Shown here piece by piece: positions 9,293 to 17,779 of a DNA stretch of 64,000 nt. Source of the DNA: Bradyrhizobium sp. AUGA SZCCT0158 (lineage in GTDB: Bacteria; Pseudomonadota; Alphaproteobacteria; Rhizobiales; Xanthobacteraceae); assembly GCF_018130065.1 (NCBI RefSeq), contig NZ_JAFCME010000001.1, positions 62,001 to 126,000 of the forward strand, read 5' to 3'. The notes under the pieces were generated by a model. The model saw only the letters and a program-made list of their open reading frames with translations, was not told where the DNA came from and made no database searches. The position numbers and the translations under genes are program-made. Position 1 is the first letter of the stretch. Every line of letters begins with the position of its first letter.

Positions 9293-10486
9293 TTGGAACC
9301 TGCAGCGGGCCATAAGACTTTATCCGATTTACGGGAGCTGCGAAAAGTGCCCCATTCGGAAGCGCATAAGCTTCGGAGACAAGTCTCCACATTGTCCGAG
9401 TTCGGCAAGCAAGCTTTGCGCAGCGATGACATAGACGGCCTTTTACAAGAGGCAACCAGGCTGGTCTCTGATGCCATCGATGTTGAGCTAGTGAAAGTGC
9501 TGGAGCTCGTCCCAGGCGGCGAGAATTTGCTGGTACGCGCCGGGGTCAACTGGAACCCCGGCGTGGTAGGGCACGCCGAAATACCCGCGCATGAGGGCTC
9601 GCCGGCCGGATATGCCCTGCACACGAACCAGCCGGTGATCACAGAAGATACCGAACGGGAGGATCGGTTCGAAATTCCCGAGCTCCTGATCGAGCATCGC
9701 GTCAGGAGCACCGTCAATGTTGTTATTCGTGGTGAGGGCGGCCCATTTGGTGTGCTTGAGGTTGACTCGCGGCAGCTCCGGAAATTCGAGCAAGACGATA
9801 TCGATTTTCTTCAGAACTACGCCAATCTATTGGCTTCCGCTATCGACCGAGTGAGGATCCAGCGAGAATTGGCGGAGCGAGCACTCAGGCAGGAAATGCT
9901 CGGTCACGAGCTTCAGCATCGCATCAACAACATGCTGGCGACCATCCAAGCCATCGCCCGGAGGACGCGCGCCAAGAGCCAGAACCTTGACGAGTTTGCA
10001 AAAGCTTTTGAGGACAGATTGGCTACGATTGCGCGCACTCATGCTTTATTAAGCCGGACCAATACGAGCACGATCGATATCCGCGAGCTTCTCTCGCAGG
10101 AGCTCTCGGTGCACGGCGCTATCGAAGGCGAGAACCTTAGTCAATGCGGCCCGGCAATTTCGATTCCTGCAAAACAGGCCGAGGTGTTGTCGATGGCAAT
10201 ACACGAGCTTGCCACAAACGCCGTTAAGCACGGCGCGCTGTCCACGGAGAACGGTCATATTGAGATATCGTGGGACGCTCATGATCGCGGCCATGAAAAT
10301 GAGTTCCAACTCCGTTGGCGCGAGCGCGCGAGCCCAATCGCACACCAGCCGGCCCGGCGGGGCTTCGGTTCGGAGTTTCTTGAGAAATCGATACCGCATA
10401 TGTTGCACGGGCAATTCGAGCGAACGTTCGGTTCCGATGGAATAGAATGCACCGTCTCATTTTTGTTGGACCAGAGCGATAAATGA
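9293..10486 (+). CDS. GAF-domain HWE-family sensor histidine kinase
   Basis: 397 residues from a TTG start at 9293 with AGGAG ten bases upstream. Residues about 35-185 form a GAF domain (DAIDVELVKVLELVPGGENL ... YALHTNQPVITED). The kinase core has the phospho-acceptor box HRINNMLATIQAIARR, the N-box MAIHELATNAVKHGALS (the H of HWE) and a G-box containing LRWRE (the W and E of HWE). No membrane helix is present, so it is a soluble sensor. HWE kinases commonly feed response regulators such as PhyR in the alphaproteobacterial general stress response. No response regulator lies beside it. Confidence 0.9.
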   Translation: MEPAAGHKTLSDLRELRKVPHSEAHKLRRQVSTLSEFGKQALRSDDIDGLLQEATRLVSDAIDVELVKVLELVPGGENLLVRAGVNWNPGVVGHAEIPAHEGSPAGYALHTNQPVITEDTEREDRFEIPELLIEHRVRSTVNVVIRGEGGPFGVLEVDSRQLRKFEQDDIDFLQNYANLLASAIDRVRIQRELAERALRQEMLGHELQHRINNMLATIQAIARRTRAKSQNLDEFAKAFEDRLATIARTHALLSRTNTSTIDIRELLSQELSVHGAIEGENLSQCGPAISIPAKQAEVLSMAIHELATNAVKHGALSTENGHIEISWDAHDRGHENEFQLRWRERASPIAHQPARRGFGSEFLEKSIPHMLHGQFERTFGSDGIECTVSFLLDQSDK

Positions 10487-10677
10487 GCAGAGCGCATTCA
10501 TCCATACGGTGGGGCCGCCAGCTCCGTGGCGACGCGCCTCACAATTCAGGCGCCGTATAAAGACGGCCGGCGGCCAGTCTCCTGCGATAAAGCTATCGAC
10601 AATAACTATTCTCGCTTGGTCGCTGATCCGCCGGCACCACACCGAGCAACGGACCAAGCCTTGGTTTTTCCAAGCAC

Positions 10678-11307
10678 CTATACAAGCCGAGCGCCTCGGA
10701 TACCATCGAATATGAATTGAACCGCAAGGGTAGCCAGAATAACGCCGGCAAGTCTCGCCAACACATTGGAGCCGGTAGCCTTCAGTACCCGGTGCAAGAC
10801 GTCGGTGAAGATCATCCCAAAGTACGTTAGCAAAAGGCAAAGCAGCATAGCCGCCAATACTATCACTGAGCCGACCGGATCACCGGCGGCTTGCCCCATA
10901 AGTAGCACGACCGCCGTGAGGCCGGCCGGTCCGGCGATGACCGGGAACGCCAGGGGGAAAATCGCGATGTCGCCTGGCTCCAATGCCTCGCGCCGTTCAA
11001 GTGCAGTGAGCGAGGACAGGCCCGAAGGATGGGCGAAGATCATCTGGATGGCCTGCAACAACAGCAAGATGCCACCTGCAACTCGAAAGGCATCCAGGGA
11101 AACCCGCAGTGCTTCCAACAGCCGGTTGCCGAAGAGCGCAAAACCCAACAGGACTATTCCGGCGATCAGCACGGCCTGCCATGCTAACCGAAACCGTTCC
11201 GGCCGGTGAACACCTGCCGTCAGGCCACCAAACACGATCGCCGTATCGATCGGTCCGATCGCTACGAATAAAGTTGCAAAGGCGGTGATCGTAAAATCCG
11301 AGAGCAT
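10678..11307 (-). CDS. marC: MarC family integral membrane protein
   Basis: 209 residues from the ATG at 11307, starting MLSDFTITAFATLFVAIGPI, the usual MarC opening. About six membrane helices; the family hallmarks of an early GPIDT loop and FPLAFPVIAGPAGL near the middle are present. A longer ORF adds 33 residues that do not fit the family. Despite its name, MarC is not an established multidrug resistance protein and its activity is unknown. It follows the SPW-repeat gene on the same strand with a gap of about 95 bases. Confidence 0.88.
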   Translation of the reverse strand: MLSDFTITAFATLFVAIGPIDTAIVFGGLTAGVHRPERFRLAWQAVLIAGIVLLGFALFGNRLLEALRVSLDAFRVAGGILLLLQAIQMIFAHPSGLSSLTALERREALEPGDIAIFPLAFPVIAGPAGLTAVVLLMGQAAGDPVGSVIVLAAMLLCLLLTYFGMIFTDVLHRVLKATGSNVLARLAGVILATLAVQFIFDGIRGARLV

Positions 11308-11402
11308 GACGGGCGTCTCGCGCGATCTTTGCGAGGAGAAAGAGATCGCAGCTTTCCAGCGGCAAAGGACAAGGGAGGCCGGCAGAGCCTCCCTTGCCAG
11401 CA

Positions 11403-11765
11403 TCAAGCCGTCACGCGGGGGTCGCTCTGGTGCATATACCAGAGCCGCAAAGCCGCAACAGCCGCCACCAGGATTCCGGCGGTGACGTGGAGCGGCGTGA
11501 CGTTTGCGTTAGGCGAGAAATGCATCACCCACGGTGACACCGCGACCCAAACACCGGCGGCGAGAGTTAACCACTCCGGCCACTCCGCAAACACTGCCAG
11601 GGCTGCTACAGCAAGCGCGGCGATCACGATGCCACTTAGCCAGGCGTTCCAGTTCATCGGGCTTTCAGCGGAGAACCCCACGGCCCAAGGGGAAAAGAAC
11701 AGGCCCAGGCCGATCACAAGATTTGCCACATCAGCGATCATATCTTTTTTCCAGACGGTGTTCAT
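11403..11765 (-). CDS. SPW-repeat membrane protein
   Basis: 120 residues with four hydrophobic helices arranged as two halves, each carrying the SPW motif (GLFFSPWAVGFS and VAVSPWVMHFS). This is the SPW-repeat family of small integral membrane proteins with unknown function. RBS GGAG stands six bases before the ATG. Upstream is the leftward Hsp20 gene and downstream marC, so the three may be co-expressed under stress. Confidence 0.85.
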   Translation of the reverse strand: MNTVWKKDMIADVANLVIGLGLFFSPWAVGFSAESPMNWNAWLSGIVIAALAVAALAVFAEWPEWLTLAAGVWVAVSPWVMHFSPNANVTPLHVTAGILVAAVAALRLWYMHQSDPRVTA

Positions 11766-11896
11766 GGCTCAACTCCTTACATAGCTCCTTTCACTCTCAA
11801 TCCGAGATCAGCCGAAACCCGTGATCGGTCCGGCTGGGTTGATCGAAGACAAACCGCCGGTGCGGACGAGCGCGCGAGCACCCGCCGGCTCCGCGG

Positions 11897-12382
11897 TTAC
11901 TTGCCGTTGATGGCAATCCGTTTCACCTTCTGCTGTTCGCTCGGCAACTTCGCCAACGTTACGGTGAGAACGCCATCCTTGAACGACGCTGCGACCTTGT
12001 CCGGATCGACGTCATCGATCGGGATGGAGCGCTCAAAGCGCCCGTAGTAGCGCTCGCTGAAGCGACGCTCCTTGTCCTCGGTCTCGCTCTTCTTCTCACC
12101 GCTGATGGTCAATAGACCGTCCCTCAGTTCGACATTGACGTCCTTCTCCTGGAGACCGGGAAGTTCGGCGACGACCTTGACTTCCTTTTCGGTCTCGTTG
12201 AGTTCGACGCTTGGCCAACCCATCGCCTGCGAACTGAACGGAGCGATGTCGAACGAGCGGAACGCATCGTCGAAAAGCCGATTCATCTCACGGTGAAGTG
12301 CGAGGAACGGATTGGGCTCGTTGCGATGCAGACTGAGATCACGAGACCCATTGTTCCACGGTATGAGATCGCGTAGTGCCAT
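11897..12382 (-). CDS. Small heat-shock protein Hsp20
   Basis: 161 residues. The N-terminal arm (MALRDLIPWNNGSRDLS) is followed by an alpha-crystallin domain at about residues 50-150, with VELNETEKEVKVVAELPGL at its start, LRDGLLTISGEKK in the middle and the FKDGVLTVTLAKL strand near the end, then a short tail VKRIAI containing the I-x-I type anchor. It is an ATP-independent holdase. RBS is CGGAGGACAAT before the ATG. A decayed second copy lies immediately upstream. Confidence 0.93.
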   Translation of the reverse strand: MALRDLIPWNNGSRDLSLHRNEPNPFLALHREMNRLFDDAFRSFDIAPFSSQAMGWPSVELNETEKEVKVVAELPGLQEKDVNVELRDGLLTISGEKKSETEDKERRFSERYYGRFERSIPIDDVDPDKVAASFKDGVLTVTLAKLPSEQQKVKRIAINGK

Positions 12383-12460
12383 ATTGTCCTCCGTTCAGAT
12401 TTATTACCCGCGCGGGGCACGCCCGCGCACAGGTGGCCGACCGCCTTGAACGGAAACCCG

Positions 12461-12600
12461 TTAGGCCGCCTGCTTCTGCTCGATTTGCTGGTTTCGTGCC
12501 GGCGACTTCGATCGCAATACGACGCGGCTTCATCGCCTCCGGCACTTCCCGAACCAGTGCGACACCAAGAGAACTAGAGGCATTCGGCTTGGTTTCAAGA
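12461..12600 (-). pseudogene. Relic of a second Hsp20 gene (C-terminal end, frameshifted)
   Basis: On the minus strand, ALVREVPEAMKPRRIAIEV is a typical Hsp20 C-terminal ending (LVREIPEAMKPRRIAI). Ten residues later the frame must shift by one base to read NQQIEQKQAA and a TAA stop, which is the natural-looking end. Nothing Hsp20-like is visible further upstream. I read it as the remaining tail of a second, tandem hsp20 gene beside the intact one. Confidence 0.6.
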
Positions 12601-13032
12601 TCCCAGTCGGCGCGCGTATTGCAATTTTCGACACCGGCAAAGCGATCAGGATTGCGGCCTGAACCGTCCCCACAGTGGAGTGACCGACATTTCGGAAACC
12701 CATAACTCGATCAAGCGCGGGATCCCCCGGGCGTTCGGACCCCCGCTGCCGCTTTCCTTATTCCGCGGTCGGAGGCCTCCCACAGCCCGTCCTCCTTCGC
12801 ACGGGATGCGGTAGCTTGCGACCAGCCACGCTATGCCATGCCGCGCCAGCCCAGCGCACGCCACACAACCGGTCCCGCCGCAAGTCGCCACGTCATTCAA
12901 ATCTTGAAGGAACTTTTCGGGCGCCACGACATTTTTTGGACGCCGGCGGCATGAGACGCTTGGGCGCCCTTTCTGGGCCCAAGTGCATGCCCGGCAGCTC
13001 GAACCCCACTTTGCTCTGAGGAGGAATTGGAA
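12601..13032. other. Region upstream of the sigma-32-like gene
   Basis: About 430 bases with no supported gene. A CTTGAAGGAAC stretch at 12903-12913 contains both a CTTGAA (RpoH-type -35) and a GGAAC (EcfG-type -35), but no properly spaced -10 for either is convincing. The sigma gene has the RBS GAGGAGGAA at 13018-13026. Confidence 0.3.
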
Positions 13033-13938
13033 ATGAGCACCCTCTCAATCGTATCAAATCTGCCTCCGCTTCACTCGGAAGGCGGACTCCCCCGCTACCT
13101 CGCCGCCATTCGCAAGTTTCCGCTGCTGGATCCGGCCGACGAGGCGATGTACGCGCGCCGTTGGCGAGAGGACGGCGATCGCGAAGCAGCCTATCGCCTG
13201 GTGACCAGTCACCTTCGGCTGGCCGCGAAGCTCGCCCTTCGATATCGCGGCTATGGCCTTCCCGTCGCCGACCTTATCTCGGAGGCAAATGTCGGCCTGA
13301 TGCTGGCGGTCAAGCGGTTCAAACCCGAAAAAGGCGTTCGGCTTGCCACCTATGCGATGTGGTGGATCAAGGCGACCCTTCATGAGTACGTTCTGAAATC
13401 CTGGTCCTTAGTGAAAATCGGCACCACGGCGGCCCAGAAGAAGTTGTTTTTCAAGCTCCGGAAACTCAAGAGCCAGATTTCGGCAGGCGAGGAAGCCGAC
13501 CTGTCGCCGGACCAAGTTGGTTACATCGCCGAACAGCTGCAGGTCCTTCCCCGCGAGGTCGTCGAGATGAATGGCAGGATCCGAGGCGACATTTCGCTCA
13601 ACTTGCCGCTGACCCAGCAGGATGGCGCCGAGCAAATGCAAGACTGCCTTGTTGATCCGTCGCCAGACCCCGAAACCCTGTTATCCGAAAGGAACGATCG
13701 CGAACAGGTCCAGTCCGCACTAGAAGAGGCACTGGCCGCCCTGTCTTCCCGCGAGCGTTACATCATCGAAGGACGCTTTTTGGCGGAACGCCCAAAGACA
13801 TTGGATGAACTCCGCCCGACCTTCGGCGTGTCGCGCGAACGGATCCGCCAGATCGAAGTTCGTGCGCTGCAAAAGATCAGAAGCGCACTGAGCGCCCGGC
13901 TCGATAGGACGCTCCTGCCGATCGGTGAACCGCAATGA
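13033..13938 (+). CDS. rpoH: Sigma-32 (RpoH) family RNA polymerase sigma factor
   Basis: 301 residues from the ATG at 13033, preceded by GAGGAGGAA. Region 2 (HLRLAAKLALRYRGYGLPV, DLISEANVGLMLAVKRF, LATYAMWWIKATLHEYV) and region 4 (TLDELRPTFGVSRERIRQIE) are complete. The RpoH box (QKKLFFKLRK, about residues 136-145), which separates heat-shock sigma factors from other group 3 sigmas, is present. Alphaproteobacteria often carry several RpoH paralogues; this one is divergent (VRLATYAMWW where canonical RpoH has FRLATYA) and lies beside hsp20 and in operon with a glycosyltransferase, so it probably serves a stress regulon. The gene symbol denotes the family only. Confidence 0.85.
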   Translation: MSTLSIVSNLPPLHSEGGLPRYLAAIRKFPLLDPADEAMYARRWREDGDREAAYRLVTSHLRLAAKLALRYRGYGLPVADLISEANVGLMLAVKRFKPEKGVRLATYAMWWIKATLHEYVLKSWSLVKIGTTAAQKKLFFKLRKLKSQISAGEEADLSPDQVGYIAEQLQVLPREVVEMNGRIRGDISLNLPLTQQDGAEQMQDCLVDPSPDPETLLSERNDREQVQSALEEALAALSSRERYIIEGRFLAERPKTLDELRPTFGVSRERIRQIEVRALQKIRSALSARLDRTLLPIGEPQ

Positions 13939-13950
13939 CGGAGAGACGAG

Positions 13951-15081
13951 ATGAGAATCGCGCAGATCGCTCCGCTATTCGAGAGCGTTCCGCCTCGGCT
14001 CTACGGCGGAACGGAGCGGGTCGTTTCATATCTGACCGAGGAACTTGTCCGGCAAGGACACCAGGTGACCCTGTTCGCGAGCGGAGATTCCATCACCTCC
14101 GCCGAGCTGGTGCCCTGCATCCCGTGTGCATTGCGCCTCGATCCAAAGGTACGCGACCCCCTGCCCCACTACATGGTCATGCTCGACAAGGTCGCCGAGC
14201 GCGCCGGCGAGTTCGACGTTCTGCACTTCCACATCGACTACCTGCATTTCCCGCATTTCCGGTCTGAGCGCGGTAGGACCTTGACCACGCTTCATGGCAG
14301 GCAGGACCTCGCCGACCACATGCCGTTCTACAGCCGGTTTGCCGACATGCCGTTGGTTTCGATTTCGAACGCGCAGCGGGCGCCGTTGCCGGGCGCGAAC
14401 TTCGTCACAACCGTCCATCATGGACTGCCGACGGATATTCTCACCCCGACTTACGACTCACGAGGCGGTTACCTTGCTTTTCTGGGGCGCATCTCCCCTG
14501 AGAAACGGCCCGACCGCGCGATCGCCATTGCGCGGCAAGCCGGTCTTCCCCTCAAGATTGCGGCAAAGGTCGACAAGGCGGACGACGTCTACTTCCGCGA
14601 CGTCATTGCGCCGCTGCTAGAGGGACCGGGAATCGAGTTCGTCGGCGAGATCAACGAGAATGCCAAGAGCGAGTTTCTCGGCCAGGCGGCCGGTTTGCTG
14701 TTTCCCATCGACTGGCCCGAGCCGTTCGGGCTGGTCATGATCGAAGCGATGGCATGCGGCACGCCGGTGCTCGCGTTTCGCTGCGGCTCCGTCCCCGAGA
14801 TCGTCAAGGATGGGGTGACGGGACACATCGTGTCCGACGTCGACCAGGCCGTGCAGGCCATTCCCAATTTGCTGGCGCTCGACCGCAGGACCATCCGTTC
14901 CAGATTCGAGGAGCGCTTCTCCGCGGCCCGCATGGCGACTGATTATGTCCGGGCCTACCAGAAGATACTACGCAGGAACGCGGCGCCGGACCGCCAAATT
15001 TTGGCACGCGCCGCACGTTCGGCGGCACCAATCGACACGGCGTGGACGCCCGTTCCCGAGGTGGCGCGCAGGGGGAACTGA
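13951..15081 (+). CDS. Family 4 glycosyltransferase
   Basis: 376 residues, starting 12 bases after the sigma factor stop with RBS GGAGAGACGAG, so the two genes form an operon. GT-B fold: the N-terminal acceptor domain begins MRIAQIAPLFESVPPRLYGG, and the C-terminal nucleotide-sugar domain contains LAFLGRISPEKRPDRAI and the family 4 retaining signature EPFGLVMIEAMACGTPVLAF with the E(x7)E spacing. No signal peptide or membrane helix. Donor and acceptor sugars cannot be assigned; a stress-induced polysaccharide or compatible-solute role is a guess from the neighbour. Confidence 0.88.
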   Translation: MRIAQIAPLFESVPPRLYGGTERVVSYLTEELVRQGHQVTLFASGDSITSAELVPCIPCALRLDPKVRDPLPHYMVMLDKVAERAGEFDVLHFHIDYLHFPHFRSERGRTLTTLHGRQDLADHMPFYSRFADMPLVSISNAQRAPLPGANFVTTVHHGLPTDILTPTYDSRGGYLAFLGRISPEKRPDRAIAIARQAGLPLKIAAKVDKADDVYFRDVIAPLLEGPGIEFVGEINENAKSEFLGQAAGLLFPIDWPEPFGLVMIEAMACGTPVLAFRCGSVPEIVKDGVTGHIVSDVDQAVQAIPNLLALDRRTIRSRFEERFSAARMATDYVRAYQKILRRNAAPDRQILARAARSAAPIDTAWTPVPEVARRGN

Positions 15082-15249
15082 AAACGGTAGTCGGCGGCTA
15101 GAGTTTGTCGTCCAATGTCTGGTCACGGCGCGACCCATTGTCCGCTTGCCACCCGTCCGTAAACGCCCACATTTTTCCGTTGAGAGCGCGGACTCCGACG
15201 CGCCCGGAAACGAGACCGGCGCTTAGGAGCACTTGAATGGGAGAGGCAG

Positions 15250-15714
15250 GTGGGCAAGGAACGAAGAAGCGAAAAGGAACTGCGCCAGATGATGTTGGCC
15301 GCCGCCCGCCAGCACGAGGACTGCGGCGATCTGGAAGACCTTTTCATATTTGGTCCCGCGCCACGCCGGGACGCCAACTGGGGTTTCGGGATCGCTGGCA
15401 AGGAGAACAAGGTGTCCGTGGCTTGCTACAAGCGCCTCGACCAGATCGCCAGCGATCTTCAGCAGAAATACGAACTGCACCCCGTCAAGGCTGGCCGGCG
15501 CGATATCGAAGCGAGGGTGTGGTCGTTGGTCCACGACCACCCCACGCTCGCCGCGTCGCTGTCGCGCGAAGGCGGTGCCTACGACCTCGCTACATTCAGG
15601 CCACTGAACGGGCGGCCGAATTGGACAATGGAATGGACCACCGACGATCAGTCCGCCAAGGCCGCATTCGATAGGATCGTCCGGTCCGTTCAGACGCAAA
15701 TCGAACTCGAATAA
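15250..15714 (+). CDS. Hypothetical protein
   Basis: 154 residues from a GTG at 15250 with GGGAGAGG upstream. Soluble, basic N-terminus (GKERRSEKELRQMM), no signal peptide. The text is clearly protein-like (regular helix in residues 1-20, a WGFGIAGKENKVSV strand region, WTMEWTTDDQSAKAAFDRI at the end), but I do not recognise the family. It stands alone between the glycosyltransferase and a run of small genes. Confidence 0.6.
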   Translation: MGKERRSEKELRQMMLAAARQHEDCGDLEDLFIFGPAPRRDANWGFGIAGKENKVSVACYKRLDQIASDLQQKYELHPVKAGRRDIEARVWSLVHDHPTLAASLSREGGAYDLATFRPLNGRPNWTMEWTTDDQSAKAAFDRIVRSVQTQIELE

Positions 15715-15853
15715 CCGTCTCGCGCTTCGGCACCCTTTCACCAGGTGCCGCAGCATCGGGCGCGTTGGAACGTTCCGCCGAGACGGTCGTTCCCGGCGTG
15801 GGCGGGCTTCAAGTCAGTCCGCGCTGGCGGGCTGTTTTCGGCGAGCCGAATCC

Positions 15854-16096
15854 ATGGCAATGGTAGCCAACAATGCAAGAGACTCCGCGGGAGCCGATCG
15901 AGAAGGACGCTCGGCCCGGCTGGACAAGTGGACCGTCATCTCCGGGGCCATTCTGCTGGTGGCGGCAACCCTGACGGCATTCTTGGCGCCAGAGGAAGGC
16001 CGCCCTCGCAAAGACCGCCCGCCGGCGTCGATGCTGCATTGCCTGCGCACCTTTGCCGACGCTCTAAATACGCGAGCTGACGCCAAAAAGATTTGA
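15854..16096 (+). CDS. Small hypothetical membrane protein
   Basis: 80 residues with one hydrophobic segment at about 27-45 (WTVISGAILLVAATLTAFLA) after a basic N-terminus (KWTV preceded by ARLD), consistent with a single-pass protein. The RBS is weak. The C-terminal part has two cysteine-free basic stretches and one cysteine. No family recognised. Confidence 0.45.
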   Translation: MAMVANNARDSAGADREGRSARLDKWTVISGAILLVAATLTAFLAPEEGRPRKDRPPASMLHCLRTFADALNTRADAKKI

Positions 16097-16259
16097 CCTG
16101 TCTGAATTAAATTATCGTCACGTTGCAAGATTCACACGGTACCGAGCGGCCCCAGCGCGTGACTGGGGGTTGCACCGGGGCCGCCCATTCCGACCGCCAG
16201 CAACGGCGGCTGCCGACGGCGTCAGCCAAGTTACCTCGGCCGATCTTTCCGAACTAGTT

Positions 16260-16467
16260 CGGAGTACCTCACTGGCGCAAGCAGCTATGGCCAGCATTGA
16301 CAGCTACGCTGAGGCGCTGATCCGAGTGTGTGCCACCTCAAGAATTGGGGCTGCCCACCGATACCAAAGTAACGGAAATCTCAGCGTGGTGCGTGCAAGG
16401 CACCGAACCTGAGCCACTGGTAATCGATGGCCACGATCCGACGAATTACCGGCTCAAAGCCGCTTAA
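16260..16467 (+). pseudogene. Possible frameshifted small gene ending at a strong terminator
   Basis: One frame reads AAMASIDSYAEALIRVCATS to about 16340. After a one-base shift at the AAGAA run, the next frame reads ELGLPTDTKVTEISAWCVQG and continues to a TAA at 16465-16467. The second part is more protein-like than the first frame's continuation, and a strong rho-independent terminator follows eight bases later. I take it as a small gene broken by one inserted base, though the segment from GTG 16330 could also be a short intact gene. No family is recognised. Confidence 0.35.
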
Positions 16468-16474
16468 GAAGTAA

Positions 16475-16503
16475 AGCCCGCCCTAACCGGCGGGCTTTTT
16501 GTT
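16475..16503 (+). terminator. Rho-independent terminator
   Basis: Perfect 8-bp stem AGCCCGCC (16475-16482) / GGCGGGCT (16489-16496) with a 6-base loop and a T-rich tail. It closes transcription coming from 15.8-16.5 kb. Confidence 0.85.
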
Positions 16504-16823
16504 TGCGGTTTATGCAATCAGAAACGGCCCTAGCAGGCACGCTAGAGCCGCCAACCCAATGGGTGGGTTTTCTCCCGGTTGGGGCATTTGGGGATAGGGC
16601 CGGGAGCGCTGAATCGACTCTTGGAGAGTTGGGAAGTTCCAAAGTAATGGCTCCAGCGCCTGTCGGCGGACGTGCGCCATTTTGGGGACGTCGATGTTTG
16701 CAAGATCGACGTCCGGATAAACCAATTCACCAAACACGCCAATCACGGTGGCCTATTTGGATTTTGCGAGTAGGCCCAAATCGGCCAGTACCCGTCGGCT
16801 TATTTTGGTGATATCATGGATTC
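16504..16823. other. Non-coding stretch
   Basis: About 320 bases between the terminator and the next small gene. One ORF spans most of it but has no family pattern and biased composition. A short hairpin (ACCCAATGGGT followed by GGGTTTTC) near 16552-16571 may be a second, weak terminator. Nothing else seen. Confidence 0.35.
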
Positions 16824-17021
16824 ATGACCAAATCAACTCGTGAAATCACGAAATCGCCGAAGAAGCGAGCGGCTGTTACCGGTGACCCGGTGCTCGTTCG
16901 CGTTCAGCCCGATATGGCAAAGCAGCTAGACGATTGGCGCCGCAATCAGGACGATCTCCCCGGTCGCCCTGAGGCCATCCGCCGGCTTGTGGAGTTGGGG
17001 CTGAAGATGAAGGCCAAATGA
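16824..17021 (+). CDS. Small ribbon-helix-helix-like DNA-binding protein
   Basis: 65 residues: a basic N-terminus (KSPKKRAA), then PVLVRVQPDMAKQLDDWRR, then GRPEAIRRLVELGLKMKAK. The strand (VLVRVQP) followed by two helices, with R-P-E-A-I-R-R-L as the second helix, is the pattern of RHH/CopG-type regulators of plasmids, phages and antitoxins. No partner toxin gene is evident next to it. The cluster that follows consists of other small orphan genes, typical of mobile or decaying islands. Confidence 0.7.
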   Translation: MTKSTREITKSPKKRAAVTGDPVLVRVQPDMAKQLDDWRRNQDDLPGRPEAIRRLVELGLKMKAK

Positions 17022-17046
17022 AAACCAACAGCACAAAGAGGGCATA

Positions 17047-17217
17047 ATGATTTCACTTTTGATCGGGATTCTGATTATCGTGGTCGTCGGCGCGATCTGC
17101 TTTTGGGCGATTGAAAAGTTCGCGCCCGACGCCAAACTTAGGAATCTTCTCAAGTTGCTCGTTGTACTCGTTTGTCTCGGCGCGATTGTGCAGCGATTGC
17201 TGGTGCTGACCTATTAG
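17047..17217 (+). CDS. Tiny membrane protein (Thivi_2564-like pattern)
   Basis: 56 residues, ATG 17047 to TAG 17217. Two hydrophobic helices: MISLLIGILIIVVVGAICFW and, after the charged linker EKFAPDAKLRN, LLKLLVVLVCLGAIVQRLLV. The layout resembles the short two-helix Thivi_2564-type proteins found in phages and bacterial islands; the match is by eye. It begins 25 bases after the RHH gene, so the two may share a transcript. Confidence 0.55.
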   Translation: MISLLIGILIIVVVGAICFWAIEKFAPDAKLRNLLKLLVVLVCLGAIVQRLLVLTY

Positions 17218-17249
17218 CCAGTACCCCCGGCTTGTTGGAAGGCGAAAAA

Positions 17250-17492
17250 GTGAACCGACTTCGAAAATACGTCGAGCTAATGCCAGATGGCCGAGAACTG
17301 CGGCTGGCCTACGCAATGTCGGAGACCGCACTTTCTCAAGCTAGGCCGCGATCGCGCTGGCAGGAAATCACACCCTTTAGCGCAGCCGACGAGGTCATGG
17401 CGGAGCCTGGGCTGAGGGACGTCTTCAAAGCCGCCATAGAGCGAGGTTTTGCGGTCGTGCCGGAGATCGGGCGGAAGGGGAAGGGGAAATGA
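17250..17492 (+). CDS. Hypothetical protein
   Basis: 80 residues from a GTG at 17250 with GGAAGG eight bases upstream; a longer frame from 17172 overlaps the previous gene and was not used. Soluble, basic C-terminus (EIGRKGKGK). Its stop overlaps the next start (ATGA at 17489-17492), so the two are coupled. Not recognised. Confidence 0.5.
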   Translation: MNRLRKYVELMPDGRELRLAYAMSETALSQARPRSRWQEITPFSAADEVMAEPGLRDVFKAAIERGFAVVPEIGRKGKGK

Positions 17493-17779
17493 CAGACCAC
17501 GACGCGCCTGAGGCTGAACCTGACTCCCACGTCAATTTCAACGCACCGACCGTGCTTCGGAAATGGCCGTCGCTTAACAACCAGCGGCGCGCCGAGGGCA
17601 CCGGCCCATATCTGCTACTCGACGGTACCCTGGACGAATGCATCAGGGAATTCATGGCCAAGCCTGAATCGACCCGGCATTTGTATGAAGTTCAGACAGC
17701 ACCGCAGCCGCCTCTGGTCACCGAGACCCTGTCGTCCGAGCATGTCGCTGAACTCGCGCGGCTCCGGGAGTTTCTTTGA
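17489..17779 (+). CDS. Hypothetical protein
   Basis: 96 residues, ATG overlapping the previous stop. Soluble and acidic at the N-terminus; contains YLLLDGTLDECIREFMAKP and ends HVAELARLREFL, likely a terminal helix. Family not recognised. Last gene of the small cluster 16824-17779. Confidence 0.5.
   Translation: MTDHDAPEAEPDSHVNFNAPTVLRKWPSLNNQRRAEGTGPYLLLDGTLDECIREFMAKPESTRHLYEVQTAPQPPLVTETLSSEHVAELARLREFL

Noticed and set aside
12383..12460. ROSE-type RNA thermometer before hsp20
   Set aside because: The hallmark pyrimidine-rich segment pairing with the Shine-Dalgarno sequence is not visible in the leader.
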